DNA from: Bactrocera neohumeralis
Taxonomy: Eukaryota; Arthropoda; Insecta; Diptera; Tephritidae
Assembly (NCBI RefSeq): GCF_024586455.1
Contig: NW_026089623.1
Location: 12,794,784 to 12,858,783 of the forward strand
DNA: 64,000 nt
Direction: 5' to 3'
The stretch's first letter is position 1; each line of letters starts with the position of its first letter. The position numbers were made by a program, and so were the translations under genes. Below the pieces are notes generated by a model. That model was not told the DNA's origin, ran no database searches, and saw nothing but the letters and a program-made list of their open reading frames with translations. Positions 54,871 through 64,000 of the stretch are shown in pieces.

Positions 54871-55149
54871 ACTTTCAGGTGTTGCAAAAGTTTGGATAAA
54901 TTGAATAAAATTATCGATGCGCATTTTTAACCCTGGACGTGCCTTGAAGTTTTGTTAAAACATTGAAAAAACAAAAAAACAAATGATAGTAATATTAATG
55001 ATTTTTTCCGCCGCGACTGTACTTCGAAACGTGCGCGCACCGACTGGGTAGAGGGCGTTCCTAGTTAACGAAGGAGCGGCGGGTCAGTTGTCTCCGAGCA
55101 CCTGGAGGGTCAGGACAAACATTTTCGCGCGACGAGTTTTTGTCAGTGG
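54871..55149. other. Unassigned, GC-rich toward the right
   Basis: AT-rich to 55005, then GC-rich (CGCGCACCGACTGGG etc.), which is probably the leader of the mariner gene that starts near 55163. Confidence 0.35.
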
Positions 55150-56343
55150 AGCAAGCCGAAAATGCAGCGTTCGTTAGAGCAGAGGTACACCATTAAATTC
55201 TGTGTGAAACTCGGTAAATCTGCGACAGAGACGATTGATTTGATCAAACAGGCTTACCCACCCTGCCAACCATGAGCGGGTAAAACACCAGATAATTAGC
55301 GGGTAACATGGTGGTAAACATATAGAATGTTTCTTAAGCCTGGCAGATATTTTACCTACTCACGTACGTATACATGTAATCATACATCTTTGTTGCGCTC
55401 ATTCAGCAGTGTCATATAAAAAAGTATATCTGTCCTGCTCTAATATCCCTAATCGACGGCTGATGCAGGGTTGCATTTTCTCTTTTTAAATAGTTGATGT
55501 AGGGTTGCATTTTAAACAGCTGATGCAGGGTTGCATTTTTGGATTCCTACTTTTAAAATTTTAAAATTTTAATTTATCACGAATGACATGCGTCTTTCAA
55601 TCGTTTTTTTATTACCCTTTTTGGGATTTTCTTTTGTCACTATTGACAATAATGTTTTCTCCTTCGCACTCATTCAAATAAATCAAGAGATGAAAGAAAC
55701 TTTTTTTCATCGCATTTAGGTAAACAAAAAATAACCCGAAAATGTGCGTTGGTGTTAGTGTATAGAGAAAAAATGTGTAGTTGTATTGGAATATTTGTCT
55801 CAAGCGGGTAGCCGTGGTTCGCAGGGCAGATGCTGCTTTAGCAAAAAGTAGAATGTTTCGGTGGCACCAGACCTAAAGGTCGGGAAAAGGTCACTGATGT
55901 AGTACGTGCTTGGTACCTGCGACTTCGACAAACACCGACAATGTGATTCGTGTGCGCACAGTTTTGAACTCAGACCGTCGACGAAGTATACGTTTAATTG
56001 CCCAGATATTAAATTTATCAAAATCTGTGGTTCATGACATTGTGACGGAGCACTTGAACATGAACTTGAAGATGAAGATAGACCCAAAAGTGCTCATTGA
56101 CCGCCCGACTCACATCGCCTTTCTTGTGAACAATTACTTACCAAGGCCAGAATCCCAGCGCTTTTGCAGCCGACATACAGCCCAGATGTGACCCCCAGGA
56201 CTAATATATTTCTTTGCCTGAGACGACAGAGGGGATCCAAGCAGCATGTACCTCGACTCTCAAAGCTATTCCAGAGAATGCCTTCCGTGACGCTTTCAAT
56301 GCTTGGAAATCGAGCTGGCAGCGCCGCATCGATAATAAATAAA
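55150..56343 (+). pseudogene. Mariner transposase (SETMAR-like group), interrupted
   Basis: The start near 55163 reads MQRSLEQRYTIKFCVKLGKS, then ATETIDLIKQAYP. After a 0.55-kb insertion the frame resumes as AALAKSRMFRWHQ and, in another frame, VLNSDRRRSIRLIAQILNLS, then VVHDIVTEHLNMN. The catalytic centre is deleted. The end reads STLKAIPENAFRDAFNAWKS and a stop near 56343. It is the same family as the minus-strand relic at 59760-60190. Non-functional. Confidence 0.8.
55258..55808. mobile_element. ~0.55-kb insertion in mariner with triple repeat
   Basis: It separates QAYP from AALAKS of the mariner. Its edges are TACCCACC on the left and GCGGGTA on the right, weakly inverted. Inside, CTGATGCAGGGTTGCATTTT-type phrases occur three times in tandem (55456-55545). 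There is no ORF and no clean duplication. Confidence 0.5.
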
Positions 56344-56990
56344 TAACGGTAAATGAAATTCAAAGTGAATCCTTTCCTGACAATAGTAATTCTGTGTGTC
56401 AAAAATTGGGTGAATACATCCCTGAGCCCCCATATACTTAATATAAAGATTTTCAAAGTTCTAAGTGACTTTATGCTGAATTCATCGGCTAATATTTGAA
56501 CTATCTCAATGAATATTACAGAACATGTTTAACTCATAAAGTATAACTAAGTGACTAAAATAAACAAAATTGTGTGAAAACTTGACCTAGCCTCCATATA
56601 GCTATTACCAGAATTTTCGAACATGCGGCTGACTTTGCTTCATGTTCTTGGTGATTGTATGTGAGGTATCTGAATGAAACCCAGGGTAGATTCTTTTAAT
56701 TTGTGGCATGATGGTAGTTAATAGATAAAATCGGGTCGATACTACCCCAACTCCTATATACTCCATATGATGGTTTTCGATTTGCTGTCAAATCTTATGC
56801 CGAATTTGGCGGCCAGTGATGAATTTTTTGATTATATGAATATATAAAAGTGCTTAAATTCGGATCTTCTGGTTGACGTTTTACATCTTAAGGTATTTCC
56901 TTGGCTTTGGTTCCTACAAGTTGCAAGAGTATACAATGTTCGGTTGCACCCGAATCTAGCCCTTCTTTTCTTGTTTTCTGTATATATTTA
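56344..56990 (-). repeat. Divergent 1-kb-repeat relative, inverted
   Basis: Read on the minus strand from 56985 it begins AACAAGAAAAGAAGGGCTAG, has the hairpin TTCGGG..CCGAA and GTATACTCTTGCAACTTG, and continues through CCAAGGAAATACCTTAAGAT, shared with 31037-31100. The right end was not located. Confidence 0.6.
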
Positions 56991-57323
56991 AGGCACAGAG
57001 ATACACTGTTATAATCAAAACATGCTCTCTTATTTTCATTCAGATAATTTACATGTTGACCAATATACATACATACGTGTAAAGTCATCTGGAAGTTCGA
57101 AAATCCTTGTATTAGTTAAGTATATTGAAGCTAAGTGAAGTATTGACCCGATTCAAATCAATTTTGACACACGGACATAACATTGCCAGAAAAGGATTCT
57201 TTATGAACTTCGATTCCATATCATATACATTTACATTTTGCATCATTTCGATACCTAGGGACATGAACAGTATGTATTGGATTTGGGCGATTTTTGGTTA
57301 TAAGGTGGAATATTTTATATGAA
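56991..57323. other. Unassigned, possibly more of the divergent repeat
   Basis: Non-coding, moderately AT-rich. The wording resembles the interior of the dispersed repeat family but no boundary is clear. Confidence 0.3.
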
Positions 57324-58910
57324 TTTTTAGTACAAATTTGTATCCCGCTATATTAATAACGTTTTGATTTGTGTACTAGAAAGAGAACGAATAAAATGGA
57401 CTTTAAAATTTTGCTATATGGGAAGTAAGCGTGGTTGTAGTCCGATTTGGCCCTTTTTCGCACTGTCACATAGGAATATAAGAAGAATTCCAAGTAATAA
57501 ATTAAGTCGGAATCGGTCAGTCGTGTAACGAGATATAGTATAACGAAAGCTTTTGCTGTCCTTGCTTCTTATAGTTTGCTGAGATATACTCGCCGTGTGC
57601 AGGGTTCGCTACAATAAATTCGTAAACAGTGTGGCTTTCTACTAATCGTAATTTATTAGCTTTATTTTATGTAATAATTTTACTTTTAGTTACAATTTGT
57701 GTTTAAATATTATCTCCTGAGTTGTAATGCCGTCACCCGAAGAAAGTGCTATTGCAGGGTAACGGTTCAGTGCAGCCCGTTAGTGAAATACCTTTCTCTG
57801 CTGCGCTCTTGGGTGCTGGGTGATGTTCTGTTGCGTGCGTTGACGCTTCTGTGCTACGACTACGAGTACTTGTGTAGGCTTCGATGACGGTGCCTTGTGG
57901 CCTGCGTTAACCCTCGTGTGCTACGATGACTGCGCTCGACTGTTTTTGCCGGTGCTCGTGTTTCGATGACGGTGTGCTGCTACACTAGTGTTATACGACA
58001 ATCATGCTCGACTGCTTCTGTCGACGCTCGTGTAGGCTTCGCTGACGATGTCCTGTTGAATGACTCACTATAGCCGCTCAACGACCCGGACCACGGGAAA
58101 CCACATTAGCGACCGCAATGAGTTGGTTAGAGGATCAACTCACTACCAAGCTCACTCCCAACGAACGGCATGCACACGTCTATATATAGCTGACTTGTGA
58201 CTTTATGGAAACGTCTGGGTACCAAAACTAGCCAGAGGATCAACTCACTGCATAGTCTGGTGCCGGATGTGTGTACGCTGTCACAGTTCCGTCAGGAATA
58301 AAGGGATGTCCATCTTATTCCAGTGTGAGAGCGCTTCAAAATTGTCGTTTTTCATTATGGCCAGATCGAGCAAAATAAGAGCTTTTGGGCATTTAAATTA
58401 AAACACCCAACATTTATTACGATTGCAAATTATGATATATATTGGACTTTTAATATATGGCGAAACTACTTAAATCCTTTTTTATGATTTTATGGTATAT
58501 TAAAACAACTGACTTTTGATCTTTCAATACTTAATAAGGTAAATTTAGCCTGTTAGTTCTCAATTAATAAATGTGTTTAATCATTTGTAATTGAAACTTA
58601 ATTATACTATGCATCAAATTTGCAAACGTTTCATGAAATATATTTAAATTTCGCATTTTCTTTGATTTTCATTGTTTTATATTTTTTATTAGCGATCTTG
58701 ACCGGCGGCAACAAATCCCTCCGTTTATATATTTTTTTGGTAAGATTTCAATCTGGCAACTCTAAACTAGCTGTCAAAGTTTAGGAGGTTTTTACGTTTA
58801 GCAATTGCTCTCTCTGGTTTTCCCGTTGTGTTATGGATAATATGGTGTGCCTTTATGTGTTGTGTGGGCTAAATTTTGTAAAGATATTTAGTTCTCACAA
58901 TGGTATTTCA
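57324..58910 (+). repeat. 1,587-bp direct repeat, left copy
   Basis: Every line compared by eye between 57324-58910 and 62414-64000 is identical (offset 5,090). The first 250 bp resemble the interior of the 1-kb repeat family. After 57575 a GC-richer part (57720-58330) contains loosely repeated GCTCGTGT/TCGATGACGGTG phrases and no long ORF. It could be a long LTR, a segmental duplication or an assembly artefact. Confidence 0.93.
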
Positions 58911-59124
58911 CCAAAAGTCACCGGCTCTCATAAAGTCCTTTCCTACCGTCTCGGGGAAAAATTAATGTCTCTGGCGTATTTAGTTATTGATGTATATCAC
59001 TTTTAGCAGTTTAGCGTTATATGGGGAGTGAGCTGAGTTATTTTCCAATTTCCTTAATTTTCATGCTATTCTAGGAGGCCTTATAGTATTTGCCCTAGGT
59101 GAATTTGGTTGTTGTAGTTTTAGC
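58911..59124. other. Unassigned spacer after the direct repeat
   Basis: No gene recognised. In the second copy the window ends before this point, so the right boundary of the repeat is unknown. Confidence 0.4.
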
Positions 59125-59310
59125 TTCATTTTTACTCAAGTTACAGCCTGGATTTCAACTCGTATCGTCATTGTGATTATTTATATATATATATATATAT
59201 ATATAACATCATATCTGTCCCGCTTAGTTTTAAGTGATATATTCTACATCCGATAGGTGAACAAAACTATCATAATATGAAGCAACATGTTCAAAGAGTT
59301 TAAAAATAAG
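59125..59310 (+). repeat. Degenerate right end of a 1-kb-repeat relative
   Basis: TTTTTACTCAAGTTACAGCC, then ATATCTGTCCCGCTTAGTTTTA and GTGAACAAAACTAT, parallel the right end of the 1-kb repeat. The (GACR)n part is deleted and a (TA)n run at 59183-59205 is expanded. With 57324-57570 it may be one repeat split by the 57575-59100 sequence. Confidence 0.6.
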
Positions 59311-59759
59311 CATCCTCTGGCTTGTAATGAGATATCGTCAAAACACACTAAGAAACTATCTCAGAAATTAAAGTTTTTTTGATGTCTATTCAACCAACTA
59401 ATTAATCTTGGAAACACGGAAAAAAACAACCAAACAATGCATTCGAAGTTTGTTTTAAAGACATCACATATTTTGAAATACTGGTGGGGTAAATTTTGCC
59501 TCGAAAACATAATTTGAAGCAATTTTACATATAATTAATACTTTTTGACCGACTTATTCGGTACACAACTTGTTATAAAAACGAAAATCATTATAAGTAA
59601 TATTGTGTATATGAGATATCTGTAGTAAGGGACCCAATTCTAGCTAGCGTTGGCAGTACATCCGGAAATTCTGCGATATATATATATCCGATAAATGGAA
59701 TACAGGGTTTGCCCTGATAGTAATAGGACTGAGACGATTTAAAAAAATTATTGAACCAA
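59311..59759. other. AT-rich, nothing recognised
   Basis: No supported ORF or repeat boundary. Confidence 0.4.
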
Positions 59760-60190
59760 TCGTTACAATCCTTTAAAAGACTTTCCAAACAGGCTCATTC
59801 TGTGACGATGCAGCGCTGCCAGCGCAATTTCCAAGCATTGAAAGCGTTACGGATGGTATTCTCCGGAATACCCTTGAGAGCCGAGGTGTATGCTGCTTCG
59901 ATCCTCTCTGTCGTCTCAAAATGCTTGCCTTTCATCTACATACTCAAAGATCCATGCCCAGTCACCTGTGATTACGTTTTTCAAACAATTGGGGGTCACT
60001 TTCACACATGTTCAAATTGGCACATTTCCACTCGCCGCAATTTTTGGGCGTCAGTGAGCACTTTTGAGACCATCTTCGCGCACACCTTGCTTATGTGCAA
60101 GTGCTCCGTCCCAATGTCACAAACCAAAGATTTTGCTAAACTTAACATCTGCGCAATTAAACGAATTGTGCACTAGTTTTTTTTTTCAAT
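59760..60190 (-). pseudogene. Mariner transposase relic, same family as 55150-56343
   Basis: Minus-strand frames read IAQMLSLAKSLVCDIGTEHL, then KVCAKMVSKVLTDAQKLRRV, NCLKNVITGDWAWIFEY (the first catalytic Asp region, with WAW where TWI-type words are usual), then directly KGKHFETTERI and ALKGIPENTIRNAFNAWKLR. The segment with the other two catalytic acids is deleted. Confidence 0.8.
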
Positions 60191-60583
60191 CTTTTAACAG
60201 AACTCAATTTTTCACCCCGCCCCGTCTTCGCGCAAACTCGCCGTTACTGCCGAGGACAGAGGGGCTTGAGCGGAGGTGTTTTATCTTATTATCATAATGC
60301 TTAACCCTTTAATGCATGGCGTTCCATATATGGTACACGCCTTAAATCCGCCGTCATTCAATGAAAATTAATCTGAATTGAAATTTGCTTACTCTTAGTG
60401 AAAGCCATAAAAACTAACAGTTATTTAAATGTCGTCGCAGCTTGCTAAGGTTTATACGCAGTTGACAGCGAGCTGTCGAATTGGTCGAACGTAAATATTG
60501 CGAAAAATTTGAAGTGTGATTTTCATTCGTCATTAAAATATAATTTATTACATTGTTTGTGAAATATATATTACAGGTAAGTA

Positions 60584-60746
60584 CAGTAGAGTTTATTTTA
60601 GCTAAATAAAATCAAATGTGATAAAATACGATCAATTTTTGTAACTTTTTTGCTTTTTACGTATGTACCATATATGGTACTTCATGCTTGCGAGCCAAAT
60701 ATCCTTTCCAATACTTGCTGTTTGATATAGATGTATATGTACAGAT
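60584..60746 (+). promoter_or_regulatory. Candidate 5' UTR intron of piggyBac 3
   Basis: ATTACAG|GTAAGTACAG gives a strong donor at 60577-60580 and TATGTACAG|ATATGG a possible acceptor near 60744, just before the ATG at 60747. This is judged by eye only. Confidence 0.4.
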
Positions 60747-62419
60747 ATGGATGGATGTATAACTGATGGAAAGAGGTATAACGCGGATGAAGTAGCAAAT
60801 ATGCTATGGGATGATTTTGAGGATGAGGCAGATATACCCAAAAATGGAAATGTCTCTTTTGATGATGAAGAATCTGCAGATGCATTGGATGAATTAATAG
60901 ATGAAACACGAAACCCGCAGCGTGTTAGAAATCAAGCCGAGATCGACTATGAGTTATTAGATGAAGATTCGATTAGTGATTCATTTTTAAAAGAGATGAA
61001 TGATGATGATGTGAATGTGTCAGTGCTTCAAACTTCTAGTATAACTGCTCCGGACGAGTACGTCTCTGTAGATTTATCTATAGTGCGCCAAGAACTTCCA
61101 TCCCCTCCGAAAAAGAAGGTTAGTTTTATCAACACCGGTACCACTGGAAAGCTCTTGTTCCGTAGAGGATATACGCACAGACTGCTGTAAATATAACAAG
61201 TAAGGAAGGGCTAAGTTCGGGTGTCACCGAACATTTTATACTCTCGCATGATAAAGTGATAATCGAGATTTCATTATCAGTCAATTACATATTTACATAT
61301 TTTACAAATACCGTATTTTTGTAAAGTTTTATTCCGCTATCATCATTGATTCCTAATGTACATATACATGAATTATACAGAGAAGGCATCAGATGGAATT
61401 CAAAATAGCGTTATATTGGAAGAAGGCGTGGTTGTGAATCGATTTCACCCATATTTCGTACATGTCATCAGGGTGTTAAGAAAATATTATATACCGAATT
61501 TCATTGAAATCGGTTGAGTAGTTCCTGAGATATGGTTTTTGGTCCATAAGTGGGCGAGGCCACGCCCATTTTCAATTTTTAAAAAAGCCGGGGTTCAGCT
61601 TCCTTCTGCAATTTCTTCCGCAAAACTTAGTGTTTCTGACGTTTTTTGTTAGTCGGTTAACGCACTTTTAGTGATTTTCAACATAACCTTTGTATGGGAG
61701 GTGGGCGTGGTTATTATCCGATTTCTTCCATTTTTGAAATGTATATGGAAATGCCTGAAGAAAACGACTCTGTAGAGTTTGGCTGACATAGCTATAGTAG
61801 TTTCGGAGATATGTACAAGAAACTTAGTAGGGGGCGGGGCCACGCCCACTTTTCCAAAAAAATTACGTCCAAATATGCCCCTCCCTAATGCGATCCTTTG
61901 TGCCAAATTTCACTTTAATATCTTTATTTATGGCTTAGTTATGACACTTTATAGCTTTTCGGTTTCCGCCATTTTGTGGGCGTGGCAGTAAGCCGATTTT
62001 GCCCATCTTCGAACTTAACCTTCTTATGGAGCCAAGGAATACGTGTACCAAGTTTCATCACGATATCTCAATTTTTACTCAAGTTACAGCTTGCACGGAC
62101 GGACGGACGGACAGACAGACATCCGGATTTCGACTCTACTCGTCACCCTGATCACTTTGGTATATATAACCCTATATCTGACTCTTTTAGTTTTAGGACT
62201 TACAAACAACCGTTATGTGAACAAATCTATAATACTCTCCTTAGCAACATTGTTGCGAGAGTGTAAAAATATTGTTGTTGATATAACGTCATCAGATTTT
62301 GAAAGAATTCGCTGGAAAAAAGGTAATTTACAGTTGAATGAAGAGCAAATCTCTTTCCTTGGAAGTTCAGTTTTAAGGCCAGATCCATTAGAAAAGTTCG
62401 CCACTGCATATGGTTTTTA
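60747..62419 (+). pseudogene. piggyBac-like transposase N-terminus, interrupted
   Basis: A 147-codon frame (60747-61190) is strongly acidic (WDDFEDEADIPKNGNVSFDD, then YELLDEDSISDSFLKEMNDD) and ends in a basic PPKKKVSF segment, as in piggyBac N-termini. The 1-kb repeat at 61196-62268 interrupts it. Beyond it, one frame off, comes SSDFERIRWKKGNLQLNEEQ then FLGSSVLRPDPLEKFATAYG, the segment preceding the family's DDE domain. It then runs into the direct repeat, so the whole catalytic domain is missing. Confidence 0.78.
61196..62268 (+). repeat. 1-kb dispersed repeat, copy 3
   Basis: Same start (ACAAGTAAGGAAGGGCTAAG), hairpin and TTTTATACTCTCGCA/complement pair as the copies at 19205 and 32829. 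The end is slightly changed (GCGAGAGTGTAAAA). It is inserted in the piggyBac 3 transposase at a TAAATAT..ATATTG junction. Confidence 0.92.
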
Positions 62420-64000
62420 GTACAAATTTGTATCCCGCTATATTAATAACGTTTTGATTTGTGTACTAGAAAGAGAACGAATAAAATGGACTTTAAAATT
62501 TTGCTATATGGGAAGTAAGCGTGGTTGTAGTCCGATTTGGCCCTTTTTCGCACTGTCACATAGGAATATAAGAAGAATTCCAAGTAATAAATTAAGTCGG
62601 AATCGGTCAGTCGTGTAACGAGATATAGTATAACGAAAGCTTTTGCTGTCCTTGCTTCTTATAGTTTGCTGAGATATACTCGCCGTGTGCAGGGTTCGCT
62701 ACAATAAATTCGTAAACAGTGTGGCTTTCTACTAATCGTAATTTATTAGCTTTATTTTATGTAATAATTTTACTTTTAGTTACAATTTGTGTTTAAATAT
62801 TATCTCCTGAGTTGTAATGCCGTCACCCGAAGAAAGTGCTATTGCAGGGTAACGGTTCAGTGCAGCCCGTTAGTGAAATACCTTTCTCTGCTGCGCTCTT
62901 GGGTGCTGGGTGATGTTCTGTTGCGTGCGTTGACGCTTCTGTGCTACGACTACGAGTACTTGTGTAGGCTTCGATGACGGTGCCTTGTGGCCTGCGTTAA
63001 CCCTCGTGTGCTACGATGACTGCGCTCGACTGTTTTTGCCGGTGCTCGTGTTTCGATGACGGTGTGCTGCTACACTAGTGTTATACGACAATCATGCTCG
63101 ACTGCTTCTGTCGACGCTCGTGTAGGCTTCGCTGACGATGTCCTGTTGAATGACTCACTATAGCCGCTCAACGACCCGGACCACGGGAAACCACATTAGC
63201 GACCGCAATGAGTTGGTTAGAGGATCAACTCACTACCAAGCTCACTCCCAACGAACGGCATGCACACGTCTATATATAGCTGACTTGTGACTTTATGGAA
63301 ACGTCTGGGTACCAAAACTAGCCAGAGGATCAACTCACTGCATAGTCTGGTGCCGGATGTGTGTACGCTGTCACAGTTCCGTCAGGAATAAAGGGATGTC
63401 CATCTTATTCCAGTGTGAGAGCGCTTCAAAATTGTCGTTTTTCATTATGGCCAGATCGAGCAAAATAAGAGCTTTTGGGCATTTAAATTAAAACACCCAA
63501 CATTTATTACGATTGCAAATTATGATATATATTGGACTTTTAATATATGGCGAAACTACTTAAATCCTTTTTTATGATTTTATGGTATATTAAAACAACT
63601 GACTTTTGATCTTTCAATACTTAATAAGGTAAATTTAGCCTGTTAGTTCTCAATTAATAAATGTGTTTAATCATTTGTAATTGAAACTTAATTATACTAT
63701 GCATCAAATTTGCAAACGTTTCATGAAATATATTTAAATTTCGCATTTTCTTTGATTTTCATTGTTTTATATTTTTTATTAGCGATCTTGACCGGCGGCA
63801 ACAAATCCCTCCGTTTATATATTTTTTTGGTAAGATTTCAATCTGGCAACTCTAAACTAGCTGTCAAAGTTTAGGAGGTTTTTACGTTTAGCAATTGCTC
63901 TCTCTGGTTTTCCCGTTGTGTTATGGATAATATGGTGTGCCTTTATGTGTTGTGTGGGCTAAATTTTGTAAAGATATTTAGTTCTCACAATGGTATTTCA
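62414..64000 (+). repeat. 1,587-bp direct repeat, right copy (runs off window)
   Basis: Identical by eye to 57324-58910. The left junction is shared only from TTTTTAG onward. The right boundary lies beyond the window. Confidence 0.93.

Larger units (their letters stand above)
60305..62413 (+). mobile_element. piggyBac-like transposon 3, left part only
   Basis: TTAA at 60301-60304 is followed by CCCTTTAATGCATGGCGTTC and a palindrome CCATATATGG, repeated at 60668 as GTACCATATATGGTAC. An acidic piggyBac N-terminus lies inside, a 1-kb repeat interrupts it, and the coding sequence stops at 62413 where the long direct repeat begins. No right inverted end was found. Confidence 0.75.

Overview
The window reads as repeat-dense eukaryotic DNA from a fly. 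I found no host protein-coding gene, rRNA, tRNA or CRISPR array that I could support. Almost everything recognisable is a transposable element or a fragment of one: piggyBac, hobo-type hAT, P-like, Tc1/mariner, Helitron, BEL/Pao LTR retrotransposons, and RTE, CR1/jockey-like, R1-like and I-like non-LTR elements. Short (60-70 bp) candidate introns, a right terminal repeat identical to the 12-bp hobo end as I remember it, and (GTCY)n/(GACR)n-bearing dispersed repeats all fit Diptera. A tephritid fruit fly is my best guess, but that rests on general familiarity rather than a search.

Region 1 (1-4.2 kb): two coding remnants on the minus strand, a short tandem repeat, and a Tc1-like transposase gene split by a 309-bp insertion. 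Region 2 (4.2-28.7 kb): a nested array. One CR1/jockey-like LINE on the plus strand can be followed in pieces at 4244-4791, 7386-7429, 9005-9399, 12669-13548 and 27157-28740. It is interrupted in turn by a piggyBac-like element with intact ends (4792-7381), two RTE copies, and a BEL/Pao provirus bounded by related LTRs (13549-27156). The provirus is itself filled with a hAT relic, a P-like element, a hobo-like element, a 1-kb dispersed repeat and a Helitron.

Region 3 (28.7-44.4 kb): an unassigned coding-like stretch, a Tc1-like element with about 280-bp inverted repeats, a second copy of the 1-kb repeat, mariner relics, and a 2.8-kb unit (hAT transposase plus Gag-like zinc-knuckle ORF) that occurs twice, the second copy ending at a 100-N assembly gap. 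Region 4 (44.4-53.3 kb): an R1-like LINE split by a deleted piggyBac-like element, and an I-like LINE split by a 537-bp insert and by a third RTE copy. Region 5 (53.3-64 kb): a MITE-like inverted-repeat element, two oppositely oriented mariner relics of one family, the left half of a third piggyBac-like family, a third copy of the 1-kb repeat, and a 1,587-bp direct repeat that looks identical and runs off the window.

The genes do not work together as a pathway. What the window records is an order of insertions: target-site duplications (TTAA, 8 bp, 11-13 bp) show which element landed in which. The best candidate for a still functional product is the 599-codon piggyBac-like transposase at 4968-6767. 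The most novel-looking objects are the P-like element with a THAP-type exon sitting exactly in the target duplication of the hobo-like element, and the piggyBac families with palindromic subterminal arrays.
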